DNA of 64,000 bases from Cytobacillus purgationiresistens (lineage in GTDB: Bacteria > Bacillota > Bacilli > Bacillales > Cytobacillaceae). Below are positions 37,609 through 47,214 of the stretch, piece by piece; the first letter of the stretch is position 1; every line of letters starts with the position of its first letter. The notes beneath the pieces were generated by a model. It saw nothing but the letters and a program-made list of their open reading frames with translations. It made no database searches and was not told the origin of the DNA. The position numbers and the translations under genes were made by a program. Where the stretch lies: the NCBI RefSeq assembly GCF_030813235.1, contig NZ_JAUSUB010000023.1, positions 1-64,000 of the forward strand, written 5' to 3'.

Positions 37609-38934
37609 TAAAATATCAGCAGCTAATTGCGCGAGTCCTGATCTTTCCCCTTTAATGAGCTTCGTATGTCCGGAAATCATTTGATCTTTAAACTTTTCAA
37701 CTACATAAGTCAGTCCATTATTATAGGCATCTAGATACGGATGGTCAATCTGCTCGGGATCACCCATGAGCACGATCTTACTTCCTTCCCCTACACGCGT
37801 TAAAATTGTTTTCACTTCATGCTTTGATAAATTTTGCGCTTCATCAATGATAATGAATTGATCAGGTATGCTTCTTCCGCGTATATAGGTCAACGCTTCC
37901 ACTTCAATTGAGCCCATCCCTGCTAAAATCGCATCAAGCTCTCCTGGTTTTTTCACATTAAACAGATATTCAAGATTATCATAAATTGGCTGCATCCATG
38001 GCCTAAGCTTCTCATCCTTCTCTCCAGGAAGAAAGCCAAGATCCTTCCCGACCGGTACAATTGGTCTTGCTACAAGCAGCTTTTTATAGGCTCCGAAATC
38101 TTCTGTTTGCATGAGACCCGCTGCCAAAGCAAGCAAGGTTTTTCCTGTCCCTGCCTTTCCGATAAGCGTCACAAGTGGCAAGTCCTTTTTCAGAAGGAGC
38201 TCCATTGCCATTGTTTGCTGAACATTGCGAGGCTTTATACCCCATATATGATCGTAGTCGAAAATTAACTTTTTTATCTTTTTATTCGTATGATCAACCA
38301 TGCCTATTGCTGATGAGGAAGACCCTAGAGCATCTTTCAAAACTAAAAATTGATTGGGGTAGAATGGATGATTAGCAATATCTGATAACGGCAATTCACC
38401 TTTTTCGTAAAATTTATTTAATAAGTCAAGACTAATATATACTTCCAGATAACCTGTATAAATATGATCATTTTCCACTACTCTATCGCTTAGGAAATCT
38501 TCACATTGCAGACCAATCGCATCTGCTTTCACTCTTACTAATGCATCCTTGCTTACTAATATTACAGGGCTTCCAATTTCTTTCGTCTCTTCTTCTAAAG
38601 ATAAGTTTTTCGCAACAGCCAATATGCGGTTATCATTCGTTTTCTCGACAAAAATCTCTTGAAGCTGATGGAAAGAGCGATGGTTCAACTCAATTCTTAG
38701 GCTGCCCCCGTTTTCCAGAGGAATCTTTTCATGTAGTTTACCACTTTCTCTCATCTGATCGATAATTCGTGATACCTGCCTTGCATTTCTGCCAACCTCA
38801 TCCATATACCTTTTCTTTGAATCCACCTCTTCTAATACCACCGCTGGAATCACGACTTCATTATCTTCAAATGAGAAAATGGAATAAGGATCCTGCAACA
38901 AGACATTTGTATCTAACACATAAATTTTAGTCAA
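37606..38934 (-). CDS. ylaK: PhoH-like ATPase with N-terminal PIN domain (YlaK)
   Basis: A PIN nuclease domain (residues 1-150, with LDTNVLLQDP carrying the first catalytic aspartate) is fused to a PhoH ATPase (Walker A GKAGTGKT near residue 262, Walker B FIIIDEAQN near residue 360). PhoH2-type proteins act as RNA helicase/RNases. The start is TTG after GGAGG. Length, 442 aa, is normal. Confidence 0.92.
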   Translation of the reverse strand: MTKIYVLDTNVLLQDPYSIFSFEDNEVVIPAVVLEEVDSKKRYMDEVGRNARQVSRIIDQMRESGKLHEKIPLENGGSLRIELNHRSFHQLQEIFVEKTNDNRILAVAKNLSLEEETKEIGSPVILVSKDALVRVKADAIGLQCEDFLSDRVVENDHIYTGYLEVYISLDLLNKFYEKGELPLSDIANHPFYPNQFLVLKDALGSSSSAIGMVDHTNKKIKKLIFDYDHIWGIKPRNVQQTMAMELLLKKDLPLVTLIGKAGTGKTLLALAAGLMQTEDFGAYKKLLVARPIVPVGKDLGFLPGEKDEKLRPWMQPIYDNLEYLFNVKKPGELDAILAGMGSIEVEALTYIRGRSIPDQFIIIDEAQNLSKHEVKTILTRVGEGSKIVLMGDPEQIDHPYLDAYNNGLTYVVEKFKDQMISGHTKLIKGERSGLAQLAADIL

Positions 38935-39104
38935 TCCGATGCCTCCTGCTCTTTACATGCCTTAGTAGAGTATATGTTGATTCAACTGTTGATGATCATC
39001 ATCGTCAGCACATATAAAAATGTGGACAATTCGAACTTTGGTAAAATATATGATTTCCCGCATAAAGATAGACGAACTTTTGCACAATAATTATAAACAA
39101 TTGT

Positions 39105-39335
39105 TTCCATAGTTTTGATTATCGTCCAACTTGAGCGAACCGGCTGCTTATGAGCTTATGCCACGCTAGTATTGTAAGGCAAATGACACCTTTATTTTGA
39201 AGAAGCTTTAAGCTTTGTCAGAACTGAGCAAGCTTCTTTAGATAATTGAGAGCCCACTAGTGATGGCTAGAGCATCAGTCACCCTCGCATTACACTTTGG
39301 TCCAGCTGTTGGTTGCTAGTCACCTACGCATTTCT
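39105..39335 (-). repeat. Possible heavily decayed copies of the structured repeat
   Basis: On the minus strand GCTTGCTCAGTTCTGACAAA and GCTTAAAGC (39208-39235) resemble the left arm and CTTAAG core. CTAGCAACC and GCTGGACC further upstream recall the right arm. AAGAAGCTT and AAGCTTCTT at 39201-39237 also form a perfect 9-bp inverted repeat. Similarity is partial. The whole 38935-39352 gap holds no gene. Confidence 0.3.
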
Positions 39336-39352
39336 ATTTAGGAGGTATTATA

Positions 39353-39955
39353 ATGAAATATACTTTTTTCATTTTGGCCATGAGTTTGTTTTTAGCCGCT
39401 TGTGGGACTACCCAGAACGAATCAGCCCCTAATACTGGGGAACAAAAAGATACACCGCATACTGTCAATGTCAAAAATAGCACGATTGAACATCAAACTC
39501 GTGAATCCGGTCAACAAATTTCAGAGCATCTCGTTGACCTTTCTACACAGCTGCCTCATGTAAATGATGCAACAGCAGTTGTATTAGGAAAATATGCAAT
39601 TGTGGGAATTGATATTGATGAAAATACTGAAAGATCAGATGTTGGTTCCATTAAATATTCTGTAGCTGAAGCCTTGAAGCATGATCCACACGGCGCAAAT
39701 GCTATGATTATTGCTGATCCTGATCTCTATGCACGATTACAAGAAATCGGAGAGGATATTAAGAGTGGTCAGCCGATTCAAGGAATCATGAATGAACTTG
39801 CTGATATATCTGGACGACTAATACCTGAGGTACCAGCCGATATCATCGATCCAAATACTAAAGAAGAAACAGAACAACCAAAAAAGCAAATGAACTCAAC
39901 TGAAAACAAACAACTGGAAGAAAAGCAACAAGAGCAGTCAAATTATCATAAGTAA
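39353..39955 (+). CDS. ylaJ: YhcN/YlaJ-family sporulation lipoprotein
   Basis: A lipoprotein signal (MSLFLAAC, cysteine 17) is followed by a YhcN/YlaJ domain (residues 65-160, with VNDATAVVLGKYAIVGIDID) and a charged Q/E/K-rich tail. In B. subtilis YlaJ is a forespore-expressed protein of the spore inner membrane proteome with a minor germination role. AGGAGG precedes the ATG. Confidence 0.9.
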   Translation: MKYTFFILAMSLFLAACGTTQNESAPNTGEQKDTPHTVNVKNSTIEHQTRESGQQISEHLVDLSTQLPHVNDATAVVLGKYAIVGIDIDENTERSDVGSIKYSVAEALKHDPHGANAMIIADPDLYARLQEIGEDIKSGQPIQGIMNELADISGRLIPEVPADIIDPNTKEETEQPKKQMNSTENKQLEEKQQEQSNYHK

Positions 39956-39970
39956 AGCTTCTTTAATAAC

Positions 39971-40010
39971 GGCTAGACACAATCAAGTACATGGTTGTGT
40001 CTAGCTTTTT
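39971..40010 (+). terminator. Terminator downstream of ylaJ
   Basis: GCTAGACACAA pairs with TTGTGTCTAGC around a 10-base loop and is followed by TTTTTCT. Confidence 0.88.
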
Positions 40011-40113
40011 CTAATACCAGCGTTTAAACTGTACCTATAATACAAATTCGTAACATGACGAAAATTATACTATAATAAGGCAATAATGATTTTTATTAAT
40101 GAGGTGCGCTATA

Positions 40114-40314
40114 ATGAAAGTACAATGTGTCATATGCGATAAAATTGAATCGATTGACAGTGACTCACCCGAAGCAAAAAGATTGAGAAATCGTCCGATA
40201 CACACTTATATGTGCAAGGCATGCGATCTGCGAATTACAGAAAGAACCAACGAAAGAGCTGCAACAGGCAATTTCAAACTATTCCGCAGTAAAGTAAAAG
40301 AAGAAGAATGGTAA
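40114..40314 (+). CDS. ylaI: YlaI, small zinc-ribbon-like protein
   Basis: A 66-residue protein with two cysteine pairs, CVIC at residues 5-8 and CKAC near residue 34, suggesting one bound zinc. Function unknown. The ATG at 40114 follows GAGGTG; the ORF extension upstream has no site. It is followed by a terminator. Confidence 0.9.
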   Translation: MKVQCVICDKIESIDSDSPEAKRLRNRPIHTYMCKACDLRITERTNERAATGNFKLFRSKVKEEEW

Positions 40315-40317
40315 AAA

Positions 40318-40360
40318 TCCTGAAGGGGTCATCTGACTGTGACCCTTTCAGGATTTTTTC
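40318..40360. terminator. Terminator between ylaI and the LysR gene
   Basis: AATCCTGAAGGGGTCA pairs with TGACCCTTTCAGGATT around an 8-base loop, followed by T-run; usable from both sides. Confidence 0.9.
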
Positions 40361-40369
40361 AGTTATGGT

Positions 40370-41269
40370 TCATTTGTTCCTCTCTTCTTTGTTCATAAAT
40401 GATTGAGTGAAGGTAATCCATTCTTTTGCTGCAAATGATAAATAACGATTTTTCCTCCATATAATCCCCAGCTCCCAAGGAATGGATGGTTGAATTAGGT
40501 TCATGACTTTAATGCTTGGGTGCATGATTTGTTTACAAATGCTCTCAGGCAATAACGCTATCCCTAAGTTAGCTGAAACCATCCCGCTAATAAAGTCCCA
40601 TTGCGAACTCTCATAAACAACATTCGGTTGAAATCCAGCCTTTACACATTCCATGACAATTCTATCATGTAACGTGAATCCCTTTTGAAATAGAATAAAT
40701 GATTCACCAGCAAGCTTTGACAGCCCCACAGAATCCTTTTGGCTTAACGGATTACTAACATGTATTAAAAGCTGCAAGTGTTCTGAAGCAAAGGGATAGA
40801 CATGGAATAAATCATGATTAGTAGGCAACACAACCACACCTAAGTCCAAGAGCCCATTCGCTATATCATGTTCTACTATTTTTGCTCCATCTTCAACTAA
40901 TTGAATTTTGATTCTCGGATATTTCATATAAAAGTCACGAATCACCTGTGGAAAAAAGCTCGCGCCTACCATCGGCGGTAATCCAATTTTTATCATCCCG
41001 GTTTTTAAGTCACTCAAATCATTAATCTCCGAAGTTAAATGATCAAAAGAATGGATAATGTTTTGCGCTTGCGCCAGTATCACTTCCCCTACATCAGTTA
41101 ATTTCGCTACTTTTCCGGTGCGTTCAAATAATACTACACCTAATTCTTCTTCAATGTTTTTCACCATTTTACTGATGGTCGGCTGAGTAACATATAGCTT
41201 TTGTGCTGCCTTAGTAAAGCTTCCCTCAATCGCAACAGCGACAAAGTATTTTAAATGCTGCACATCCAT
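40370..41269 (-). CDS. cidR: LysR-family regulator of the cid operon (CidR type)
   Basis: A 299-residue LysR protein: winged helix in residues 1-60 (FVAVAIEGSFTKAAQKLYVT, then QPTISKMVKNIEEELG) and a substrate-binding domain behind it. It is divergent from cidA-cidB, the arrangement of CidR (S. aureus) and YwbI (B. subtilis), which activate these genes under overflow metabolism and acetate. The regulator's name is inferred from this context. The ATG at 41269 is preferred over the GTG at 41278. Confidence 0.83.
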   Translation of the reverse strand: MDVQHLKYFVAVAIEGSFTKAAQKLYVTQPTISKMVKNIEEELGVVLFERTGKVAKLTDVGEVILAQAQNIIHSFDHLTSEINDLSDLKTGMIKIGLPPMVGASFFPQVIRDFYMKYPRIKIQLVEDGAKIVEHDIANGLLDLGVVVLPTNHDLFHVYPFASEHLQLLIHVSNPLSQKDSVGLSKLAGESFILFQKGFTLHDRIVMECVKAGFQPNVVYESSQWDFISGMVSANLGIALLPESICKQIMHPSIKVMNLIQPSIPWELGIIWRKNRYLSFAAKEWITFTQSFMNKEERNK

Positions 41270-41304
41270 CTTCCACACCCACTTTATTACTTTTTGGCAT
41301 AATA

Positions 41305-41334
41305 CCTATAACTAATATTCATTTTACCTATAGG
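41305..41334. promoter_or_regulatory. Candidate LysR operator between cidR and cidA
   Basis: CCTATA (41305-41310) and TATAGG (41329-41334) form an interrupted inverted repeat, and ACCTATA occurs as a direct repeat. It lies midway between the divergent genes, as expected of a LysR regulator binding site. Confidence 0.45.
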
Positions 41335-41389
41335 AAAATTGAATGTACAATTATCTTTAAAATTAGATTTTAAGTAGAAGGTGAAATAG

Positions 41390-41794
41390 TTGAAGAGAAT
41401 AGGAGTAGGAGTCCTACAAGTTGCTTGTCTTTGCATTTTCACTTATGCAATAAATGGTATAACCTCATGGTTAAACTGGAGTATTCCTGGGAGTATTTTA
41501 GGCTTGGTTATTTTATTTTTATTATTAAAATTCAAAATCATTTCTTTAAAATGGATTGAAACTGGGGGCAATTGGCTTGTTGCTGAGCTATTGCTATTTT
41601 TCATTCCTGCAGCTGTAGGTATTTTACAATATAAACAACTAATCATTGGCAATGGGTTAAAAATATTGGCCGTCCTGATCATTAGCTCAAGCATCGTTAT
41701 GGTTTGCACCGGATTAGTTGCTGAAAAATTGACATCTAGAAAGGAGAAAATAGAAACACATGCTCATGATACTGTGCTTAAGTCTCACAATTAG
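41390..41794 (+). CDS. cidA: Holin-like protein CidA
   Basis: A 134-residue membrane protein of the LrgA/CidA family with four hydrophobic segments; GSILGLVILFLLL near residue 35 and FFIPAAVGILQY near residue 70 are diagnostic. These proteins modulate membrane permeability, murein hydrolase activity and carbon overflow export. The start is TTG after AGAAGGTGA. It overlaps cidB by 35 bases. Confidence 0.9.
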   Translation: MKRIGVGVLQVACLCIFTYAINGITSWLNWSIPGSILGLVILFLLLKFKIISLKWIETGGNWLVAELLLFFIPAAVGILQYKQLIIGNGLKILAVLIISSSIVMVCTGLVAEKLTSRKEKIETHAHDTVLKSHN

Positions 41795-42434
41795 CATCTA
41801 TTTTGCTGCTAAATGGGTTTACAAAAAACGAGGAAAAGTATATTATTCTCCTCTCGTACTAGCTCCTATAGTGCTTATTTTAGTTCTTATTATATTCAAT
41901 ATTCCCTATAGCACCTATGAAGAAGGCTCGAAATGGATTACAGCATTACTGCAGCCGGCCACGGTCGCTTTAGCCATCCCTCTCTATAAATACTATCCTA
42001 GTTTAAAAAAGTTCTTTAAGGAAATTGGATTTTGTGTGCTCATTGGATCGATTCTTGCGATTCTCATCTCGTCATTTTTAAGCAAATTATTAAAACTGGA
42101 TCATTCCCTTTCTGCGAGCATTATTCCCTATTCAATCACCACACCGATTGCGATGAATATTGCTTCAATCATCGGCGGTGTGCCAACAATTACAGCCGTC
42201 TTCGTCATTCTTACAGGAATCATCGGAATGGTACTTGGTCCGGTTATCATCATCCAGTTTCATTTAAAGAGCGATATTGCAAAAGGGGTATTATTAGGCA
42301 TAAGTGCTCATGGAGCTGGCACAGCTAAAGCATTAGAATTTAGCACAGGTGCAGGAGCCATCGCAAGCATCTGCATGATCCTGGCCGCAATGATCTCGTT
42401 TATTATTTCGCCATTGATACCATTCTTTATATAA
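41760..42434 (+). CDS. cidB: LrgB-family protein CidB
   Basis: A 224-residue LrgB-family membrane protein with about seven segments and the conserved KSITTP-like loop (here PYSITTPIAMNIASIIGG) and LLGISAHGAGTAKALE. It is the partner of CidA. AAGGAG at 41741 lies inside cidA and serves the ATG at 41760. No oxidase gene (cidC) follows. Confidence 0.9.
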   Translation: MLMILCLSLTISIYFAAKWVYKKRGKVYYSPLVLAPIVLILVLIIFNIPYSTYEEGSKWITALLQPATVALAIPLYKYYPSLKKFFKEIGFCVLIGSILAILISSFLSKLLKLDHSLSASIIPYSITTPIAMNIASIIGGVPTITAVFVILTGIIGMVLGPVIIIQFHLKSDIAKGVLLGISAHGAGTAKALEFSTGAGAIASICMILAAMISFIISPLIPFFI

Positions 42435-42623
42435 GTATTCAAAGAAAATGGGGGGTTGTTTGATGAAAATGCGAGGCTATTTGTGAATCGATTTCTTTGA
42501 AGAATTATTTAATACACTCATCTCATTCCCGAGGGGTTCTTTCCATCCAATTCTTGAGATGCCTGGAATCAAGCAATTGGATTGGACTGCAGCATCCCCC
42601 GTTAATATTGGCTATCACAACAA

Positions 42624-42656
42624 GAAAAAGCCCTCTCTCACCCGAGAAGGCTTTTC
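42624..42656. terminator. Terminator between cidB and the 97-aa gene
   Basis: AAAAGCC and GGCTTTT flank a second inner stem TCTC/GAGA. It suits both convergent genes. The rest of the 42435-42623 gap shows nothing I can name. Confidence 0.75.
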
Positions 42657-42672
42657 TATTAGCTGTTTTCAT

Positions 42673-42966
42673 TTATTCATCCACAGGATAGTTGATATAC
42701 TTTTCTGGTTCAGCTTGCATTTGCTTAAGCATTACTTCTATAAGCTCCCTAGGAAAGCGAGTAGATCTCGAAGCGTTCTGATAATTGTAATGCAGATAGT
42801 ACATTTCATCATCTTTTTCAATTTGAAGATCTGTTAAGCCATGCTCGTCCATTAGAATTGAATGGAACATTTCTTCGGTTTCTAATGCGGATTGATCCTC
42901 TTTACGAGCATCACTCACAATTTTAATTGTCAGCCAATTATATAACGCATCCTGCAATGACTTCAT
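42673..42966 (-). CDS. Conserved small protein of unknown function
   Basis: A 97-residue acidic soluble protein (SLQDALYNWLTIKIVSDARK at the N-terminus). I believe it is a Bacillaceae-conserved family but cannot name it. It follows ylaH by 19 bases on the same strand, so the two are probably cotranscribed. Confidence 0.7.
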   Translation of the reverse strand: MKSLQDALYNWLTIKIVSDARKEDQSALETEEMFHSILMDEHGLTDLQIEKDDEMYYLHYNYQNASRSTRFPRELIEVMLKQMQAEPEKYINYPVDE

Positions 42967-42985
42967 TTAAGAAAGCATCTCCGTT

Positions 42986-43300
42986 TCATTCCGCACTAGC
43001 GCGCTGATGCTTTTTTTCTTGATGAAGGCGGATTTTATAAATAATTAGAATCACAGCCGCAACGACAAGACCTTCGGCAATTGGCAAGAAAACTCCAAGG
43101 AATGTGAGGAGCGTACAACCTAAAATTAGAAAAGTGTAAATAACTACAGCTTTTAAAATCGGAAGCTTTTTTGCAAAACCTAGTTTAAATACAACAATTG
43201 TCAATAACACAATTGTTATATAAAGGAGCCACATTCCTATCTCAGGATTTTCGTGAACCTTGAATAAAGCGGCGAAAAAGGAAAGACGATCTTCCACCAT
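42986..43300 (-). CDS. ylaH: YlaH-like membrane protein
   Basis: A 104-residue protein with three hydrophobic segments (residues 22-41, 47-66 and 70-88) and a His/Lys-rich cytoplasmic tail. It matches YlaH in length and in its place downstream of typA. Function unknown. Confidence 0.85.
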   Translation of the reverse strand: MVEDRLSFFAALFKVHENPEIGMWLLYITIVLLTIVVFKLGFAKKLPILKAVVIYTFLILGCTLLTFLGVFLPIAEGLVVAAVILIIYKIRLHQEKKHQRASAE

Positions 43301-43324
43301 TTTAGTTCATTCCTCCTTTAGTTT

Positions 43325-43730
43325 GTCTAGCTATCATGGCTAAGAGCTCGAAGCCATAACCTCATGGAAATGAAAAACAAGTAAAAATTAAGCCATTCAT
43401 TATGTAGCAGCGCAAGTAATGCCACACAATGTAACACTACTTACGTGCGCAACTGTTGATATGCCTTACATTTCTTCGATTGCTAGCTGCGGTGTCTAGG
43501 AGCTCGAGTCTTAATCCATAACAATCCCAAAAAAGGAAAACCACTTCTTTTCGCTTGTCATGTCTTAAGCTTGTCTCTCCTACGAAACCCAACTCGCTAT
43601 TCTTTTTGTCCAGCTTCATGACCTGGTCCCTCGAGGTCTTAAAGCCACACTGGAATTGAATGAAAGTACATCTTCGTTTCCAATGCGCCTTAAGCATATC
43701 AGGGCTGATCGAGACGCTTCCGCTTTTCTT
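43325..43730 (-). repeat. Three decayed tandem copies of the structured repeat downstream of typA
   Basis: On the minus strand the block begins 15 bases after the typA stop with AGCGGAAGCGTCTCGATCAG, then GCTTAAGGC, TTTAAGACCTCGAGGG, GAGACAAGCTTAAGAC, ATTAAGACTCGAGCTCCTAG, a CCGCAGCTAG, and finally GCTTCGAGCTCTTAGCCAT and AGCTAGACAAA. The inner loops have unrelated sequences yet still pair (CATTGGAA with TTCCAGTG; ATGACAA with TTGTTAT, using G-U pairs). Orientation is opposite to the 1-547 array but the same relative to the preceding gene. Confidence 0.75.
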
Positions 43731-43731
43731 T

Positions 43732-45567
43732 TTAAAGATTAGTTTGTTTCATTTTTTTAGCGCTTTTTTCACGTTCGTTTTTGTCAAGGATTTTTTTACG
43801 AAGACGGATGGATTCTGGAGTGATCTCACATAATTCATCATCGTTTAAATATTCAAGTGCCTCTTCTAAAGTCATGATTCTTGGTTTTTTAATCGTAGTT
43901 GTTTGATCTTTTGTTGCTGAACGTACATTTGTTGCATGTTTTACCTTTGTAATATTAACTGCAAGGTCATTTTCACGTGTATGTTCTCCAACAATCATAC
44001 CTTCGTAAATTTCAATTCCCGGCTCAACAAAAATCGTTCCGCGATCTTCTACTTGCATGATACCATAAGTTGAACCTTTTCCGCCTTCCATAGAAACAAG
44101 AACTCCTTGACGTCTTCCGCCAACTTGACCTTGCATCATTGGTTTATAGCTATCAAAAGTATGGTTAATAATACCATACCCGCGAGTTAAAGTAAGGAAT
44201 TCAGTTGTATATCCAATGAGACCACGAGCAGGTACATTGAATAATAAACGCACTTGACCGTTACCGTTATTAACCATGTCAAGCATTTCGCCTTTACGAG
44301 CACCAATTGATTCCATAATTGAACCTGTATGTTCTTCAGGCACATCGATTTGAACACGTTCTACTGGTTCTGAACGTACACCATCAATCACTCGAATGAT
44401 AACTTCAGGTTTTGATACTTGAAGCTCATAGCCCTCACGTCTCATGTTTTCAATTAAGATAGAAAGATGCAGTTCACCGCGACCGGATACTACCCAAGCA
44501 TCTGGGGAATCTGTGTTTTCTACACGAAGACTTACGTCTGTTTGTAACTGAGCACGTAATCTTTCTTCAATTTTTCTTGAAGTAATAAACTTACCCTCTT
44601 TACCAGCAAATGGACTATTATTTACTTGGAAAGTCATTTGTAGTGTAGGCTCGTCAATTCTTAGTACAGGAAGTGCATCTTGGTGTTCAACAGGACAAAC
44701 TGTTTCACCTACGTTAATGTCTTCCATTCCAGATACAGCAATTAAATCGCCTGCATGCGCTTCTTGAATTTCCAAACGCTTCAAGCCAAAGAAACCGAAC
44801 ATTTTCGTTACACGGAATTGTTTCACTGATCCATCAAGCTTCATCAATGCTACTTGTTGCCCAACCTTCATCGTTCCACGGAAAACACGGCCAATTCCAA
44901 TTCTTCCTACGTAGTCATTGTAATCAAGCAGTGCCACTTGGAATTGAAGAGGCTCTTCACGGTTATCAATTGGTGTTGGAATATTTTCTACAACCGTTTC
45001 ATAAAGAGACTGCATGTTTTCATCTTGCTTAGCAGGATCTGTGCTTGCAGTACCATTAATCGCTGATGCGTAAATCACAGGGAAGTCTAATTGATCTTCA
45101 GACGCATCAAGTTCAATAAATAAGTCGATTACTTCATCAATAACTTCTTCAGGTCTTGCAAAGTCACGGTCGATTTTATTTACAACTACGATTGGAGTTA
45201 AATTTTGTTCCAATGCTTTTTTCAATACAAAGCGAGTTTGAGGCATACAGCCTTCATATGCATCAACAACTAAAAGAACACCATCAACCATTTTCATGAT
45301 TCGTTCAACTTCACCACCGAAGTCCGCATGCCCTGGAGTATCAAGAATATTGATTCTTGTATCTTTATATTGAATAGCAGTATTTTTTGCTAAGATTGTA
45401 ATTCCGCGCTCTCTTTCAATGTCATTAGAATCCATTGCTCTTTCTTCTACATGCTCATTAATACGGAATGTTCCTGACTGCTTTAACAATTGATCCACCA
45501 ACGTTGTTTTACCATGGTCAACGTGGGCAATAATTGCTATATTACGAATATCATCTCTATGTTTCAA
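43732..45567 (-). CDS. typA: Ribosome-associated GTPase TypA/BipA
   Basis: A 611-residue translational GTPase of the EF-G type. G1 is [15 protein letters not shown] at residues 15-29, G3 [14 protein letters not shown] near residue 75, G4 NKIDR near residue 130. Domains III and V and the BipA C-terminal domain follow ([15 protein letters not shown]). It assists 50S assembly, notably under cold stress. The start is TTG after GGAGGAAA. Confidence 0.97.
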   Translation of the reverse strand: MKHRDDIRNIAIIAHVDHGKTTLVDQLLKQSGTFRINEHVEERAMDSNDIERERGITILAKNTAIQYKDTRINILDTPGHADFGGEVERIMKMVDGVLLVVDAYEGCMPQTRFVLKKALEQNLTPIVVVNKIDRDFARPEEVIDEVIDLFIELDASEDQLDFPVIYASAINGTASTDPAKQDENMQSLYETVVENIPTPIDNREEPLQFQVALLDYNDYVGRIGIGRVFRGTMKVGQQVALMKLDGSVKQFRVTKMFGFFGLKRLEIQEAHAGDLIAVSGMEDINVGETVCPVEHQDALPVLRIDEPTLQMTFQVNNSPFAGKEGKFITSRKIEERLRAQLQTDVSLRVENTDSPDAWVVSGRGELHLSILIENMRREGYELQVSKPEVIIRVIDGVRSEPVERVQIDVPEEHTGSIMESIGARKGEMLDMVNNGNGQVRLLFNVPARGLIGYTTEFLTLTRGYGIINHTFDSYKPMMQGQVGGRRQGVLVSMEGGKGSTYGIMQVEDRGTIFVEPGIEIYEGMIVGEHTRENDLAVNITKVKHATNVRSATKDQTTTIKKPRIMTLEEALEYLNDDELCEITPESIRLRKKILDKNEREKSAKKMKQTNL

Positions 45568-45840
45568 AAAAATTTCCTCCTAGCTGATTTATAAGTGAAT
45601 CCGCTCATCATAGTGTTATGATGTTCAGATGTACAATCAGATTATTTTACCTTAATTTTTTATAGCTTGTTTTTTAATCTCATATTTATTATAACTGAAA
45701 CATTATACCATAATTATTATAGAAAACTAAAAGCTTTTTGTGTAAAATATTATTTATAGACAAAATAACTTGTCTTCATACATGAAAAAATGCAACTTTT
45801 ATTCACTAAATGATTAATCATTAGGAGGTAAATTCCTACA

Positions 45841-46026
45841 ATGAAAAATATTAAATGGCCTTTTTTAGGATTTGCAATCGCTGCTACAGTATGTATCGGA
45901 AGCATAGGGATTGCAATCGGTGAACGAAGCATCTTAGGAATTTTTATCTGCATCATCGCCATCTTTATCGTCATGGGCCTCGGCTTCAAAACAAAAAAGA
46001 AAATGCGAGAAGATGGAAAGTTATAA
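45841..46026 (+). CDS. ylaF: YlaF-like small membrane protein
   Basis: A 61-residue protein with two hydrophobic helices (residues 7-26 and 31-48) and a lysine-rich tail, matching the YlaF/DUF5325 family by length and position between typA and suhB. AGGAGG precedes the ATG. Function unknown. A truncated structured repeat begins 8 bases after its stop codon. Confidence 0.85.
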   Translation: MKNIKWPFLGFAIAATVCIGSIGIAIGERSILGIFICIIAIFIVMGLGFKTKKKMREDGKL

Positions 46027-46065
46027 AGGAATGCGGAGGCGACTGCTTAGCCCCGACAAGCCTCG
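46024..46065 (+). repeat. Truncated copy of the structured repeat after ylaF
   Basis: GCGGAGGCGACTGCTTAGCC and CCCGACAAGCC reproduce the left arm. The remainder has decayed or been replaced. As in the copies after typA, it starts a few bases past a stop codon. Confidence 0.7.
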
Positions 46066-46159
46066 ACGGGGAAAAATTAAGCTCGCCTTATAGCTTTAAT
46101 TCCAGTTGAACTAATGATCTACGTGCAGATACGTATCCAAACATGAACAAAGCAAACTC

Positions 46160-46195
46160 AAAAAAGCTGAAGTCAATGATGACTCAGCTTTTTTA
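46160..46195. terminator. Terminator between ylaF and suhB
   Basis: AAAAAGCTGA/GTCA pairs with TGAC/TCAGCTTTTT with one bulge, and both strands end in T-runs. Confidence 0.88.
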
Positions 46196-46212
46196 ATTCA
46201 TTTTTACTCGTT

Positions 46213-47013
46213 CTACCAATTTCCGCCTTTTAAATATGTTTGTAAGATTTCTTCATGAACTCCAGGCTTTCCTACAAAGACGGAGGTTTGACTTTCGATG
46301 CTTATGGATTCCCCTTTTAGTGTTGAGGTGACACCTCCAAGTTCTTCAATAAGGATGATCCCGGCTCCATAGTCCCATGGGGCCAATCTCAGGCTAATGT
46401 ATGCATCAAGTCTTCCTGACGCTACATAAGCCATTTCAATCGCAGCTGAACCGTAAGATCTTGTTCCTCTTGCCGCTTTAATTAAAGGCGCCAATAAGGA
46501 TGGATCGATTCGTTTATTTTCTGTTACCCAAGTAGCATTGATTCCGATAATCGCCTCTGAAACTTGACCAGGTGCTAAATCTGGCAGTTTATCGTTGTTC
46601 AAATAAGCCCCTTCACCTTTCATTGCATGATATAACTCATCATGAACAACATCATAGATCAATCCTATTTTCCCAACCCCATCTTCATAAATACCAATTG
46701 AAATTGCAAAGTTTCTCTTTTGATGGATGAAATTCATTGTTCCATCAATAGGATCAATAATCCATACAATCCCCTTTAAATCTTTCAGCGTATCTCCATA
46801 TCCCTCTTCTCCAAGAATCCGATGATCAGGATATTTCTCATGTATTTTTTTTATAAAAAATTGTTCAGTTCCTTTATCAATATCAGTTACTAAGTCATTT
46901 GCGTTGGATTTTGTTTGTATGGTCAGTGAACCACTGAAGGATTTCTTGATTAGGTCCCCAGCTTGTTTTATCCATTTCTTTGCATATGTATCCATTTCCG
47001 TCCAGTTTGTCAT
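46213..47013 (-). CDS. suhB: Inositol-1-monophosphatase family protein (YktC/SuhB)
   Basis: A 266-residue lithium-sensitive phosphatase-fold protein. Metal-site motifs: GEEGYG near residue 70, WIIDPIDGTMNFIHQ near residue 85, and APWDYGAG near residue 210. Substrate may be inositol or another sugar phosphate. GGAGGGCT precedes the ATG. Confidence 0.93.
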   Translation of the reverse strand: MTNWTEMDTYAKKWIKQAGDLIKKSFSGSLTIQTKSNANDLVTDIDKGTEQFFIKKIHEKYPDHRILGEEGYGDTLKDLKGIVWIIDPIDGTMNFIHQKRNFAISIGIYEDGVGKIGLIYDVVHDELYHAMKGEGAYLNNDKLPDLAPGQVSEAIIGINATWVTENKRIDPSLLAPLIKAARGTRSYGSAAIEMAYVASGRLDAYISLRLAPWDYGAGIILIEELGGVTSTLKGESISIESQTSVFVGKPGVHEEILQTYLKGGNW

Positions 47014-47120
47014 GCAGAGCCCTCCACTTCATTCTCAGCGGTATAAATTACCATTAGCTTAACTAAAAATCAAAAAATCTTCAAGCTTTCATACTTACAA
47101 TATAACCAAAAGAAAATAAA

Positions 47121-47158
47121 AAACGAACTCAGCATAATGAAAACTGAGTTCGTTTCTC
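47121..47158 (-). terminator. Terminator downstream of the ykzI-like gene
   Basis: AAACGAACTCAG and CTGAGTTCGTTT pair perfectly around an 11-base loop; the minus strand continues with TTTTTTATTTTC. Confidence 0.92.
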
Positions 47159-47214
47159 CATTTTTTTACATTCAGAGAGCTCGATTTTTAAAAAAAACAT
47201 TGCTGATGATGCGG

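Noticed and set aside
39120..39180. tRNA-like cloverleaf upstream of ylaJ
   Set aside because: No TTCGA loop or acceptor stem can be formed; the sequence resembles a decayed repeat better. No tRNA or rRNA genes were seen in the window.
43437..43697. 86-codon open frame on the minus strand
   Set aside because: It lies wholly inside the decayed structured repeats, has no ribosome site, and its codons are just repeat sequence.
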